This document shows positions 35,092 through 44,066 of a stretch of DNA of 64,000 nt, one piece after another. Below the pieces are notes generated by a model. The model worked only from the letters and a program-made list of their open reading frames with translations. It was not told the origin of the DNA and did no database searches. Position numbers and translations under genes: made by a program. Every line of letters begins with the position of its first letter. The stretch's first letter is position 1. Source of the stretch: Natronospirillum sp965602035 (lineage in GTDB: Bacteria; Pseudomonadota; Gammaproteobacteria; Pseudomonadales; Natronospirillaceae). The stretch lies in assembly GCA_965602035.1 (NCBI GenBank), contig OZ271919.1, positions 2,914,001 to 2,978,000 on the forward strand, read 5' to 3'.

Positions 35092-36330
35092 CTATAAACT
35101 GGTTTCGGTCTCAACGCCGGTACTGATCGCGCGCAGTATGGACAGAAACAGCTGGTGAGACGGGGTCGGGTGCCAGTCTTTCCGGGTCGACAGACCAATC
35201 GGTCGACGGGCTGCCGGCATCGTAATGTCCAGTGTGGTGAGCGTGCCCGATTGCAGCTCCCGGTGGATCTGGTGCGCCGGTACGAAGGTGATACGGTCAC
35301 TGCCGGCGAGCACTTCTCTGAGTACAACCTGAGAGCTGCACTCAAGTAGCCCCATGCCCGGTGCCTCGGTCAGGCCGGGAAACAGTTCATCAAACAGGGC
35401 TCTTATCGGTGTGCCCCGGCGCGGGAGCACCCAGGGGTAAGCGACCAGATCTTCTTCTGTGACCGGTGATTTCCCCGCCAGTGGATGACCTGCACGGGCT
35501 ACCAGAGACAACGGGGTTTCGAAAAAAAACTCCTGAGTGACCTGCTCGGTCGGCGGTTCGGGGGGCAGGGCGCCGATCACGAAATCGATATCACCGGTCA
35601 GCAACTGCTCGAGCTGATCCGCGTACGACCCTTCAATGATCCGAACGTTCAGGCCCGGTTTCAGCTCGCTGATCCGGTTGATGGTTGCCGGCAGCAGGTA
35701 CGCCCGCGCCAGTGGGCGTGAACCAATCGTAATGGTGGTGGTGTCGGCTCCGCTGAGGCTGCTCAGCTCATCGAAACCGAGTTCGATTTCCTTCAGTGCC
35801 AGGCGGGCAAAGCGGGCAAGGCGCTGTGCGGACCGGGTCAGGGACAGTCCGAGCGAGGTGCGTTCAAAAAGGGACAGGTTGAGGCTGTTCTCGAGATCCC
35901 TGGCCGACCGGTGGATCGCCGGCTGAGAGATCTCAAGTGCTCTGGCGGCACCGGAAAACGACCCGGTCGACTGTATGCTGATGAGAGCCCGCAACTGTGA
36001 ATTGGTGATCAACTGGGCGGGATGGTCCGACGGATGTCCCTGACTGTCTCTCGGTAGCCCGCTGCGCATCGCCTCGCGTACGCCCTGCTGCAACAGGAAC
36101 AGACAGCGGTTGATGCGGTGCAGGAACAGTTTACCCTCGAAGGTGGGCTGCAGGCCGTGCGCGTGCCGGAGGAACAGCCTGCAGTTGAGGCGCTTTTCCA
36201 GTTTCGCGATAGCCTGGGTAAGGGCGGACTGGGACAGGTGCACACGGTCCGCTGCCATGCTGATGCTGTGCAGCGCCGCCACTTCGCTGATGGCTCGCAG
36301 ATGGCGCAGATTGGGCGCGGGCTGGCGCAT
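35092..36330 (-). CDS. LysR-type regulator with two HTH domains
   Basis: A 412-residue protein, about 100 longer than usual for LysR regulators. It carries two complete LysR-type HTH domains. The first is at about residues 8-66 (RAISEVAALHSISMAADRVH and LSQSALTQAIAKLEKRL). The second is at about 111-168 (LISIQSTGSFSGAARALEIS and QPAIHRSARDLENSLNLSLF). The effector domain follows from about 185 (TTITIGSRPLARAYLLP). I start at the ATG after GGAG; the frame is open 34 codons upstream without homology. It is divergent from the second TRAP operon, which it probably controls. Confidence 0.85.
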   Translation of the reverse strand: MRQPAPNLRHLRAISEVAALHSISMAADRVHLSQSALTQAIAKLEKRLNCRLFLRHAHGLQPTFEGKLFLHRINRCLFLLQQGVREAMRSGLPRDSQGHPSDHPAQLITNSQLRALISIQSTGSFSGAARALEISQPAIHRSARDLENSLNLSLFERTSLGLSLTRSAQRLARFARLALKEIELGFDELSSLSGADTTTITIGSRPLARAYLLPATINRISELKPGLNVRIIEGSYADQLEQLLTGDIDFVIGALPPEPPTEQVTQEFFFETPLSLVARAGHPLAGKSPVTEEDLVAYPWVLPRRGTPIRALFDELFPGLTEAPGMGLLECSSQVVLREVLAGSDRITFVPAHQIHRELQSGTLTTLDITMPAARRPIGLSTRKDWHPTPSHQLFLSILRAISTGVETETSL

Positions 36331-36455
36331 AGTTGGAGACTCCAGAACAGGTGTCGGCGGAACCTGTAAAACAGCCGGGTTATAACACAAATTAATGAGG
36401 TGACAAAGAGAACTAAGTGGCGGGACATGCACTACACTAGGATACTGATGTGCAC

Positions 36456-36483
36456 ATTTCCGGCGCTGTCACTGGCCGGAAAT
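36456..36483. promoter_or_regulatory. Inverted repeat between the LysR and TRAP genes
   Basis: Perfect 9-base arms ATTTCCGGC and GCCGGAAAT flank a 10-base spacer in the divergent intergenic region. It is a good candidate operator for the double-HTH regulator, or a stem-loop in the TRAP leader. Confidence 0.5.
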
Positions 36484-36549
36484 CCATTGCGTCCAGCAGG
36501 CCTTCGGGCCGCCACAGACCAAGATACCGTAAAGGATGAGGACACCGAC

Positions 36550-37575
36550 ATGTTAAAAACAACAGGCAAAGTCGCCGCATTGACGCTGGCGGGCAGCATC
36601 GTTGCCGCCTCTGTTCAGGCACAGGAAGTCACGTTGAGAATGGGCCACCTCTGGCCATCTGTATCAGGTAACCATCAGCGGGTCATGCAGGCCTGGGCTG
36701 ATCAGGTTGAAGAAGACTCCAACGGCCGCATTGCCGTCGAAGTCTACCCGGGCGGCACTCTCACGCCGCCGGCAGAGCAGTATGACGCCGTCAGTGACCA
36801 GATCATGGATATCACCGCGACCGTTCAGGGCTATACCGCCAACCGGTTCCCGCTGACCCAGATCGTTGAGCTGCCCGGCGTTGTGGACAGTGGTGAGCAG
36901 GGCGCCTGTATACTGCAGTCGCTGTATGATGAGAGTCACATTGGCGAGGAGTACGAGGACACGCATCCACTGTTCTTCTTCACCCACGGGCCGGGTATGT
37001 TCCACGTAGCCGGTACGGAAATCCGTGAGCCGGAAGACCTCCAGGGTCTGCGGATTCGTCGGCCGACTACCGTAGTGGGCAATATTCTGGAGGAGCTGGG
37101 TGCCCAGCCTGTCGGCATGCCGGCACCGGAGAGCTATACCGCGATGCAACGCGGTGTCATCGACGGGGTCGCACTGCCCTGGGAAGGCACCATCGCGTTC
37201 CGTCTCAACGAACTGGTTGACTCGCATACCGAAATCGGTGGCATGTATACGCTGTCGTTCATCGTCACCATGAACGAGAACGTCTATAACAGCCTTTCCG
37301 AAGAGAACAAGGCGGTGATCGATCAGAACAGCGGTATGGATTGGGCGACTCACGCCGGTATGGTCTTCGATGACCTCGATGAAGCCGGCCTGGAAGACGC
37401 TCAGGAGAATAACCGCCCGATCATCCGTATTGAGGGCGGCACCAGCAACCCCGAGTGGGCTCCGGCCATCAATGCGGCGCGTGAGCGTTATCTGAACGAT
37501 CTCGAAGAACGTGGCCTGCCAGCGCGCGAAGTGTACCAGCGTGCCCTGGCGTTGCGCGACGATTGCGCGGCCTGA
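36550..37575 (+). CDS. TRAP transporter solute-binding protein (DctP)
   Basis: A periplasmic binding protein of 341 residues. The ATG follows AAAGGATGAGG and gives a signal peptide (VAALTLAGSIVAASVQAQ). The mature part begins VTLRMGHLWPSVSGNHQRVM. The ligand-binding Arg region is EDLQGLRIRRPTTV, followed by GVIDGVALPWEG. This binding protein differs clearly from the one in the quinate-type operon. The ligand is unknown; the nearby tautomerase remnant hints at a di- or tricarboxylate. Confidence 0.88.
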   Translation: MLKTTGKVAALTLAGSIVAASVQAQEVTLRMGHLWPSVSGNHQRVMQAWADQVEEDSNGRIAVEVYPGGTLTPPAEQYDAVSDQIMDITATVQGYTANRFPLTQIVELPGVVDSGEQGACILQSLYDESHIGEEYEDTHPLFFFTHGPGMFHVAGTEIREPEDLQGLRIRRPTTVVGNILEELGAQPVGMPAPESYTAMQRGVIDGVALPWEGTIAFRLNELVDSHTEIGGMYTLSFIVTMNENVYNSLSEENKAVIDQNSGMDWATHAGMVFDDLDEAGLEDAQENNRPIIRIEGGTSNPEWAPAINAARERYLNDLEERGLPAREVYQRALALRDDCAA

Positions 37576-37589
37576 TCATACGCAACTGG

Positions 37590-37613
37590 TGGGTGGCCCG
37601 GCGCGGCCACCCA
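37590..37613 (+). terminator. Stem-loop between dctP and dctQ (second TRAP)
   Basis: A perfect 9-bp stem TGGGTGGCC/GGCCACCCA with a 6-base loop lies 15 bases after the dctP stop. No T tract follows, so mRNA stabilisation or partial termination is likely. Confidence 0.55.
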
Positions 37614-37732
37614 GTCTTCAAGAAGCGACTCCCTCTGTCTGAGCGCACTCACGCTCTGCAATTGCTGCGGGTGCGATCGGTGATACGCCCGATGCGGGCT
37701 GTATTGCGGGCACGGGGAGCCCGGGAGATCTC

Positions 37733-38263
37733 ATGAAGAGATTACTTGACTCACTGGCTGATATCTCGCGTCTGCTGGCGAAATGGCTGAGCAATATTGG
37801 CGGGGTCATTATTGTCATTTCCATGGTGACCGTATTGCTGGAAATTCTCACCCGATTTCTGTTCGGTGCCACTGCGGGGGCACTGGATCTGACCTTCCGT
37901 GGCAGTTACGAGATTGTGCGCTATTCCCTGATGCTGGGCATTCTCTACGCGTTACCGAACGCGCTGAAGGATGGCCAGGTCATCGTTGAGCTGTTTACCG
38001 AAAAATGGTCCATGCGACTGAAGCAATGGGCAGGCGGTTGCTACGTCATCTGCTTCGGTCTGTTCGGTTGGCTGCTGACCGCCGGGCTGGTGGAATCAAT
38101 AGAGCAGGCTGCCCGAACCGGTCAGACGACTCAGGATCTGGGCATCCCCATGGCGCCTATCTACTGGGCGGCCATGCTCGGCACCATCATGCTGGGTGTT
38201 CGCGGGTTTACCGTAGCCTGGGAGTATTTTTCGGACCAACGCAATGAGGCGGCATCATCATGA
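37733..38263 (+). CDS. TRAP transporter small permease (DctQ)
   Basis: The small membrane subunit, 176 residues, four helices. VTVLLEILTRFLFGATAG, then FRGSYEIVRYSLMLGILYAL and KDGQVIVELFTEKW correspond to the DctQ pattern. It lies about 160 bases after the binding-protein gene and overlaps the large permease gene by 4 bases. Confidence 0.88.
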   Translation: MKRLLDSLADISRLLAKWLSNIGGVIIVISMVTVLLEILTRFLFGATAGALDLTFRGSYEIVRYSLMLGILYALPNALKDGQVIVELFTEKWSMRLKQWAGGCYVICFGLFGWLLTAGLVESIEQAARTGQTTQDLGIPMAPIYWAAMLGTIMLGVRGFTVAWEYFSDQRNEAASS

Positions 38264-39546
38264 GTCCCGAAGTCATCGGTTTTATCTGCATCATTGGCAT
38301 GCTGGTCATGATTGCACTGCGTATGCCCATTGCCATGGCCATGGCCGGTACCGGCTTTGTTGGCTTCGGCCTGATTGTATCCTTTGCGCCGGCAACCAAT
38401 ATTCTGTCCAGCAGCCCACTGTCGACGCTGTCGAACTACAGCTTCAGTCCGGTGCCGATGTTTATTCTTATGGGCGTGCTGGCGTCGAAGGCCCGCATGT
38501 CCGCCGAGCTGTTCAACGGCGCGAAATCCCTGTTCGGCGCCTGGCGCGGGGGCATGGCTCTGGCAGCCGTCACCTCCTGTGGGGTTTTTTCGGCCATCAG
38601 TGGTTCATCGCTGGCGACTGCGGCGAGTATGTCCAAGGTGGCACTGCCGGAAATGAAAAAGCAGGGTTATGCGGACTCTCTCGCCAGCGGCACGATTGCG
38701 GCGGGCGGCACCCTCGGCATTATGATTCCGCCCTCAATCGCACTGCTGCTCTACGCCCTGATCACCGAGCAGTCAGTCGGCGATATGTTCATCGCCGGCA
38801 TCATTCCCGGGTTATTGGGCCTTCTGCTGTACCTGGCCGCCATCGCAATCGCCGTGGCGCTGAAACCCTCACTGGCCACGCCGGGTGACCCGACGACCTT
38901 CATGCAGAAGCTCTCCGGGCTGAAAGGCATTCTTCCCTTCGGGCTGATATTCGCGATCATCATAGGGGGTATCTACGGTGGTCTGTTTACGCCGACTGAA
39001 GCGGCGTCGGTCGGTGCCTTCGGTGCCCTTGTGATAGCTCTCTACCGCGGTATGCGCTGGCCGGAATTCTGGGAAGCCGTGCGGGAAACGCTGGTTATTT
39101 CCGCAATGATCTTCTTCATGGTCATCGGTGCGGAAATCTTCGGCTATTTCCTGAATGTGTCGCGGATTTCGCAGTCACTGGTGTCGGTGGTAACAGCGCT
39201 CGAGCTGACGCCGATGATGGTGCTGCTGGCCATTCTGGTACTCTACATTCTGCTGGGTATGGTTATGGACAGCATTGCCATGTTGCTGCTGACTGTCCCT
39301 GTCGTGTTTCCGTTGGCCATGCAGGCAGGGTTTGATCCGGTCTGGTTCGGTATTGTAACGGTGATCACTGTAGAACTGGGCCTTATAACTCCGCCTATCG
39401 GCATGAATGTGTTTGTGATCAAATCCGTCGCACCCCAACTGAACATTATCGATGTGTTCAAGGGCGTCATACCCTTTGTATTGTCCGACCTGGTCCGGTT
39501 ACTGCTTCTGATTGCGTTCCCGGTCCTGGCGCTTGGCCTGCTATAG
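38260..39546 (+). CDS. TRAP transporter large permease (DctM)
   Basis: The large membrane subunit, 428 residues. Family segments include FSAISGSSLATAASMSKVAL, GTLGIMIPPSIALLLYALIT, LFTPTEAASVGAFGALV and ELGLITPPIGMNVFVIKSVA. Its ATG overlaps the DctQ stop. It completes the second TRAP transporter; a broken tautomerase gene begins 9 bases later. Confidence 0.92.
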   Translation: MSPEVIGFICIIGMLVMIALRMPIAMAMAGTGFVGFGLIVSFAPATNILSSSPLSTLSNYSFSPVPMFILMGVLASKARMSAELFNGAKSLFGAWRGGMALAAVTSCGVFSAISGSSLATAASMSKVALPEMKKQGYADSLASGTIAAGGTLGIMIPPSIALLLYALITEQSVGDMFIAGIIPGLLGLLLYLAAIAIAVALKPSLATPGDPTTFMQKLSGLKGILPFGLIFAIIIGGIYGGLFTPTEAASVGAFGALVIALYRGMRWPEFWEAVRETLVISAMIFFMVIGAEIFGYFLNVSRISQSLVSVVTALELTPMMVLLAILVLYILLGMVMDSIAMLLLTVPVVFPLAMQAGFDPVWFGIVTVITVELGLITPPIGMNVFVIKSVAPQLNIIDVFKGVIPFVLSDLVRLLLLIAFPVLALGLL

Positions 39547-39555
39547 CCGCCGGCC

Positions 39556-40044
39556 ATGATGGGCGGCCAAACAGTCCGTGCCCGGCGTGCGTTGCTGCCT
39601 ACCGGACATGCCCGGGACCTGATCGACGGATACCGGGTCAGTTGCATTGACCAGGGGACGCCCATGCTGTTGGTGGACTGTCGGGGGCGGAACCCGGACC
39701 TGAACGCACTGCTTCAGGTCCGTCGACAGGTGGGCTACCTGATGGGTCTCGGTGATGTGCGTACCCTGAACTCGCCTCGCCTGGTGATGGTGCTGGGGCT
39801 TGAGGAAGCGGGGTCCGCCGCGCCCCTCTGTCGTCTTGCCGGTATAGCCGACCGACCTGACCCCGTAATGGAGGGAGTGGGCGGTGAGGAAGCCGGAGCG
39901 GTCGGGGATTCGGCCAATGTGCGGGAGTCCATAATCGGCATCTGGATCGCCCGGAATGCACCAGCGGCCGAATGTCTCAGAATCCGTTCCGTACCCGACG
40001 ACCTGGAATACCGCGTATCGCTGGCCGGTCCCCGATCCGGCTGA
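39556..40044 (+). pseudogene. Remnant of a GalD/PrpF-family tautomerase
   Basis: The 162-residue frame matches the middle of the PrpF/4-oxalomesaconate tautomerase family: RALLPTGHARDLIDGYRVSC with IDQGTPMLLVDC, then QVGYLMGLGDVRTLNSPRLV. Complete members have about 350-390 residues. The N-terminal third is absent because the large permease gene ends only 9 bases upstream, and the C-terminal half is not recognisable (AGAVGDSANVRESIIGI and after). I infer a decayed gene, once part of the TRAP operon. A shortened working protein is less likely. Confidence 0.5.
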
Positions 40045-40045
40045 A

Positions 40046-40990
40046 TCAGATTTTTTGGCTCAGCGCGTCGCGCAGCGCCAGGTAGTCCGCGTGGAATTTC
40101 CGGATTCCCTCCGCCAGCTTTTCGGTAGCCATGGCGTCTTCATTCATATGCCACCGGAAAGTCGGCTCATCGTAAACGGGCACCGTTTCATCGCTGGTCT
40201 GATCCGGTGTCAGTGCTCGCTGAAGGTCGCCGGAATCATTGGCCAGCTCGTCGAGCAGCGCCGGACTGATTGTCAGTCGGTCACAGCCGGCCAGTTGTTC
40301 AATTTCGCCTGCGTTACGGAAGCTGGCGCCCATTACAATGGTTTTGTAGCCCTGCGTCTTGTAGTGGCGATAGATGCGCCGGACAGACTCGACGCCCGGA
40401 TCCGTTTCCGGTGTGTAGGTTTTACCGGTGCTGGCGGTGTACCAGTCCAGAATCCGGCCGACAAATGGCGATATCAGAAAGGCGCCTGCTTCCGCACAGG
40501 CAACGGCCTGGTGGAAGCTGAACAGCAGAGTGAGGTTACAGCGAATGCCGTCGCGCTCCAGCTGCCTCGCCGCTTCGATGCCTTCCCAGGTCGAGGCAAT
40601 CTTGATCAGTATGCGTTGGGTGTCGACACCCTGTTCCCGGTAAAGCGACAGGAGACGATGCGCCTTTTCGATGGTGCCCTCGGTGTCGAAAGACAGGTTG
40701 GCGTTGGCTTCGGTGGAGACATAGCCCGGCACGGCTTCCGATATCCGACTGCCGAAATTGACTGAGAGCTTGTCCATGGCCGCATCCAGTTTGTCCTCAT
40801 GACTGGCCCGGGCGCGGCCGAACGCCAGCGCATCCTCTACGAGGTCCGCATACTGCGGCTGTTGCGCAGCCTTCAGCAGCAGCGACGGGTTGGTGGTGGC
40901 ATCGGCCGGCTCGTACTGCTTGATGGCTTCAAAATCTCCGGTATCGGCAACCACCGTGGTCATTGATTTGAGGGCGTCCAGTTTGGTCAT
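40046..40990 (-). CDS. tal: Transaldolase
   Basis: An enzyme of the pentose phosphate pathway, 314 residues, TalB type. The Schiff-base Lys lies in RILIKIASTWEGIEAARQLE. The N-terminal DATTNPSLLLKAA and the later LLFSFHQAVACAEAGAFLIS and SPFVGRILDWY are all conserved. I start at the ATG after GAGGAAAAC; the frame is open 8 codons up. It is followed, divergently, by an ABC1 kinase gene. Confidence 0.93.
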   Translation of the reverse strand: MTKLDALKSMTTVVADTGDFEAIKQYEPADATTNPSLLLKAAQQPQYADLVEDALAFGRARASHEDKLDAAMDKLSVNFGSRISEAVPGYVSTEANANLSFDTEGTIEKAHRLLSLYREQGVDTQRILIKIASTWEGIEAARQLERDGIRCNLTLLFSFHQAVACAEAGAFLISPFVGRILDWYTASTGKTYTPETDPGVESVRRIYRHYKTQGYKTIVMGASFRNAGEIEQLAGCDRLTISPALLDELANDSGDLQRALTPDQTSDETVPVYDEPTFRWHMNEDAMATEKLAEGIRKFHADYLALRDALSQKI

Positions 40991-41203
40991 GTTTTCCTCG
41001 TGGTCCGTGGGCAATCAATGCCCGAATGATAACAAATTCCGCGCCGGCCGTGCCGATACTCGTTTGCCCGGGATGCATGTTTTTTCTGCTGCCGAGTCAC
41101 CCGATTGTGGACTTCAATCGTATACCTGGTTACAAGCCGAAAACTGATCAATGACCCGGCAATCAGAGTAACCCGTACCGTCTAAACCGAGGAGGAAAAC
41201 AGC

Positions 41204-42550
41204 GTGTCAGACCAGCGTACCAGCAGAATCCGTCAGGGTCGGCTCGGCAGGCTGAGCCGTATGGGGAGGCTCGCGGGCGGTCTGGCCGGTGGTGCCGTCG
41301 CTGAGGGCTTTCGCCAATGGTCCCGGGGCCATCGACCCGGCATGCGTGAGTTGGTACTGACCCCGGGCAACGCGGGTCGGCTTGGCGATGAACTGGCGCG
41401 CCTGCGCGGCGCCGCCATGAAAGTGGGTCAACTGATTTCGATGGATGCCGGACACCTGATGCCACCGGAACTCTCTGACCTGCTGGGTCGGCTGCGTTCC
41501 GAGGCCGATACAATGCCGGCTTCTCAGGTACAGGCGGTAATGGCTGAGGCATTCGGTAGCGAGTGGCAGAAGCGGTTCCGCGAATTTGATCATCGCCCCA
41601 TCGCGTCGGCGTCCATCGGTCAGGTACACCGGGCGATTCTGCCTGATGGCACTCGCGTCGCGGTGAAAGTGCAATACCCCGGCGTAGCGCGCAGCATCGA
41701 CAGCGATGTGGACAATGTGGCGACGCTGCTGCGGTGGTCGCGTCTGCTCCCCGCAGGGCTTGAGATCGGTCCCCTGCTGGACGAGGCCAAGCAGCAGTTG
41801 CGTATGGAGGCCGATTACGAACAGGAAGCCGCCTTCGTTCGGGCGTTTGCGGAAAATCTCGACGGTTCGCCGGAATTCATGGTGCCCGCGGTCTATGGTG
41901 ACCTTACAACCCGCAACGTTCTGACCATGCGCTTCCTCACCGGTGCACCGGTCGAGCGTCAGACTGAGCGCCCGGCAACCGTGCGCAATGCGCTGGTCTC
42001 CAGCCTGCTGAACCTGTTCCTGCGCGAGCTGCTGGAATTCCGGCTGGTCCAGACGGATCCGAATTTTGCCAATTATCTTTATGATCATGGCAGCCGCAAA
42101 CTGGTGCTTCTGGATTTCGGTGCGACGCGCACCTACGGGACGGCGACTGTGGCGGGATACCGCCGGCTGCTGACCGGGGCGATCTACGGAGTCCGTCGGG
42201 AAATGGCTGCCGGTGCCGAGGCAATCGGTTATTTCAGTGGCAGTATCGAGGCCCGGCAACGCGAGGAGGTGGTCAGCCTGTTTGAAATGGCCACCGAACC
42301 GTTACGGGCCGAAGGCGTCTATGACTTCGGCCGGTCCGACATTGCCGAGCGCATCCGCAATCAGGGACTGAAGCTCAGTATGGAGGAGGGCTACTGGCAT
42401 GCGCCGCCGGTGGACGCGCTGTTCCTGCACAGAAAGCTGGCCGGTCTCTATCTGCTCGCCAGACGTCTCGATGCAACCGTTGATATGCGGCCGCTGCGCG
42501 CCCGGATTCTCGGGGAGTCCGCAACGTCATCTCGTAAGTTTACTACATAA
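41204..42550 (+). CDS. ABC1/UbiB-like atypical kinase
   Basis: A protein of the ABC1/AarF/UbiB family, 448 residues. The KxGQ motif is MKVGQLISMD, followed by the ATP-binding region SASIGQVHRAILPDGTRVAV and VKVQYPGVARSIDSD. The catalytic loop is DPNFANYLYD and the metal-binding LLDFGATRTYG. The GTG start has a strong ribosome site (GAGGAGGAAAA). Members are linked to ubiquinone synthesis, but true UbiB is longer and has C-terminal membrane helices, not seen here. The exact role is unknown. Confidence 0.8.
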   Translation: MSDQRTSRIRQGRLGRLSRMGRLAGGLAGGAVAEGFRQWSRGHRPGMRELVLTPGNAGRLGDELARLRGAAMKVGQLISMDAGHLMPPELSDLLGRLRSEADTMPASQVQAVMAEAFGSEWQKRFREFDHRPIASASIGQVHRAILPDGTRVAVKVQYPGVARSIDSDVDNVATLLRWSRLLPAGLEIGPLLDEAKQQLRMEADYEQEAAFVRAFAENLDGSPEFMVPAVYGDLTTRNVLTMRFLTGAPVERQTERPATVRNALVSSLLNLFLRELLEFRLVQTDPNFANYLYDHGSRKLVLLDFGATRTYGTATVAGYRRLLTGAIYGVRREMAAGAEAIGYFSGSIEARQREEVVSLFEMATEPLRAEGVYDFGRSDIAERIRNQGLKLSMEEGYWHAPPVDALFLHRKLAGLYLLARRLDATVDMRPLRARILGESATSSRKFTT

Positions 42551-42585
42551 AATTTGCTTTACAGCCCTGATTACAGCTTTTCCTG

Positions 42586-42594
42586 TGGTATAGT
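42586..42594 (+). promoter_or_regulatory. Extended -10 promoter element of pyk
   Basis: TGGTATAGT forms an extended -10 (TG, one base, TATAGT), about 33 bases before the pyruvate kinase ATG. No good -35 is visible, which is common with this promoter type. Confidence 0.5.
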
Positions 42595-42626
42595 GACAGC
42601 GCCACACAGAACAAGGAGCTGTCGCA

Positions 42627-44042
42627 ATGCGAAAGACAAAAATAGTATGCACGGTCGGGCCAGCCTCGGAGAAACCCGAGGTACTCGCTGAACTTTCCCG
42701 GGCCGGCATGGATGTCATGCGACTGAACTTCTCTCATGGTGACTTCGCTGAACATGGCGCCCGGATCGCGGCAGTGCGGGAGGTATCCCGTGAAACCGGC
42801 CGCAATATCGCCGTTCTGCTTGATACCAAAGGCCCCGAAATCCGGACCGGCTCGGTCCGTGGCGGGGCAGTGAACCTGCGAACCGGGCAGGCTTTCACTC
42901 TGCGCCCCGGTGATGGCTCGGACGGTGACGAAACCGGCGTCGGGGTTACCTACGAGCGGCTTCATGAGGACCTGAAACCCGGCAATATTGTCCTGCTCGA
43001 TGATGGCCTGCTTGAATTGCGGGTAACCGACATCAAGGGCAGGGACGTGGTCTGTGAAGTTCTCAACAACGGCGAGCTCGCCAACAAGAAGGGGGTGAAT
43101 CTTCCGGGCGTCAGCGTGAGTCTCCCGGCGCTCTCTGAGAAAGACAAAGGGGACCTGGCCTTCGGTTGCGAACAGAATATCGATTACGTTGCCGCCTCTT
43201 TCATCCGGAAAGCCTCTGACGTTGAGGCCATCCGGGCTTACCTGAAGGAGCACGGTGGCGAGGCCATCCGGATCATCTCGAAGATCGAGAATCAGGAAGG
43301 CGTGGATAACTTCGATGAAATTCTCTCGGCCTCAGACGGCATTATGGTCGCTCGTGGCGACCTCGGGGTCGAAATCCCGGTCGAGGATGTGATCTTCGCC
43401 CAGAAGATGATGATTGAAAAGTGCAATGCAGCTCGAAAGCCGGTGATTACCGCCACGCAGCTGCTTGATTCCATGATCAAGAATCCGCGCCCGACCCGTG
43501 CCGAAGCAGGTGACGTCAGTAATGCCATTCTCGACGGCACCGATGCGGTCATGCTGTCCGGAGAATCCGCCAAGGGAAGTTACCCGGTGGAGTCTGTTCG
43601 CATAATGGCCCAGATCTGCAGCCGCACCGACCGGATGATGGAGCAACAGCGTCCGGACCATGTTGAGAAGTTTCGTGGCGACCTGGCCGTGACCGAATCC
43701 GTCTGCCGTTCGGCCGTCGATATTGCGACGGTGCTCAATGCAAAAGCCATTGTTGTATCCAGCGAATCCGGCTATTCCGTGCGATCGGTGAGAAAATATT
43801 TTCCGCGTCACAGCCTGTTGGCCATGACTAATCGCGAGAAAACACTGCAGCAGCTCTGTCTGGTGCGCGGAGTAACCAGCCGGTGCGTATCCACGTTTGC
43901 AGATTCGGACTCGCTGTTTGAAGAGGCCAAACGCCTTGCGGTTGAAGCCGGCATGGTCGCTACCGGCGATAAGATCGTCGTGGTGTCGGGCGCACTGGTA
44001 AACGGTGGATCCACCAGCAGTGTTTCTGTTCACCGGGCCTGA
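42627..44042 (+). CDS. pyk: Pyruvate kinase
   Basis: The last glycolytic enzyme, phosphoenolpyruvate to pyruvate, 471 residues, the length of PykF type. Conserved blocks are KIVCTVGPAS at the N-terminus, LDTKGPEIRTG, the active-site IISKIENQEGVDNFDEIL, MVARGDLGVEIP and the metal-binding ATQLLDSMI. It lies just upstream of glpX on the same strand with a 24-base gap, so glycolytic and gluconeogenic steps are probably cotranscribed. Confidence 0.95.
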   Translation: MRKTKIVCTVGPASEKPEVLAELSRAGMDVMRLNFSHGDFAEHGARIAAVREVSRETGRNIAVLLDTKGPEIRTGSVRGGAVNLRTGQAFTLRPGDGSDGDETGVGVTYERLHEDLKPGNIVLLDDGLLELRVTDIKGRDVVCEVLNNGELANKKGVNLPGVSVSLPALSEKDKGDLAFGCEQNIDYVAASFIRKASDVEAIRAYLKEHGGEAIRIISKIENQEGVDNFDEILSASDGIMVARGDLGVEIPVEDVIFAQKMMIEKCNAARKPVITATQLLDSMIKNPRPTRAEAGDVSNAILDGTDAVMLSGESAKGSYPVESVRIMAQICSRTDRMMEQQRPDHVEKFRGDLAVTESVCRSAVDIATVLNAKAIVVSSESGYSVRSVRKYFPRHSLLAMTNREKTLQQLCLVRGVTSRCVSTFADSDSLFEEAKRLAVEAGMVATGDKIVVVSGALVNGGSTSSVSVHRA

Positions 44043-44066
44043 TCCGGTCACTGCAGAGAGGACACT

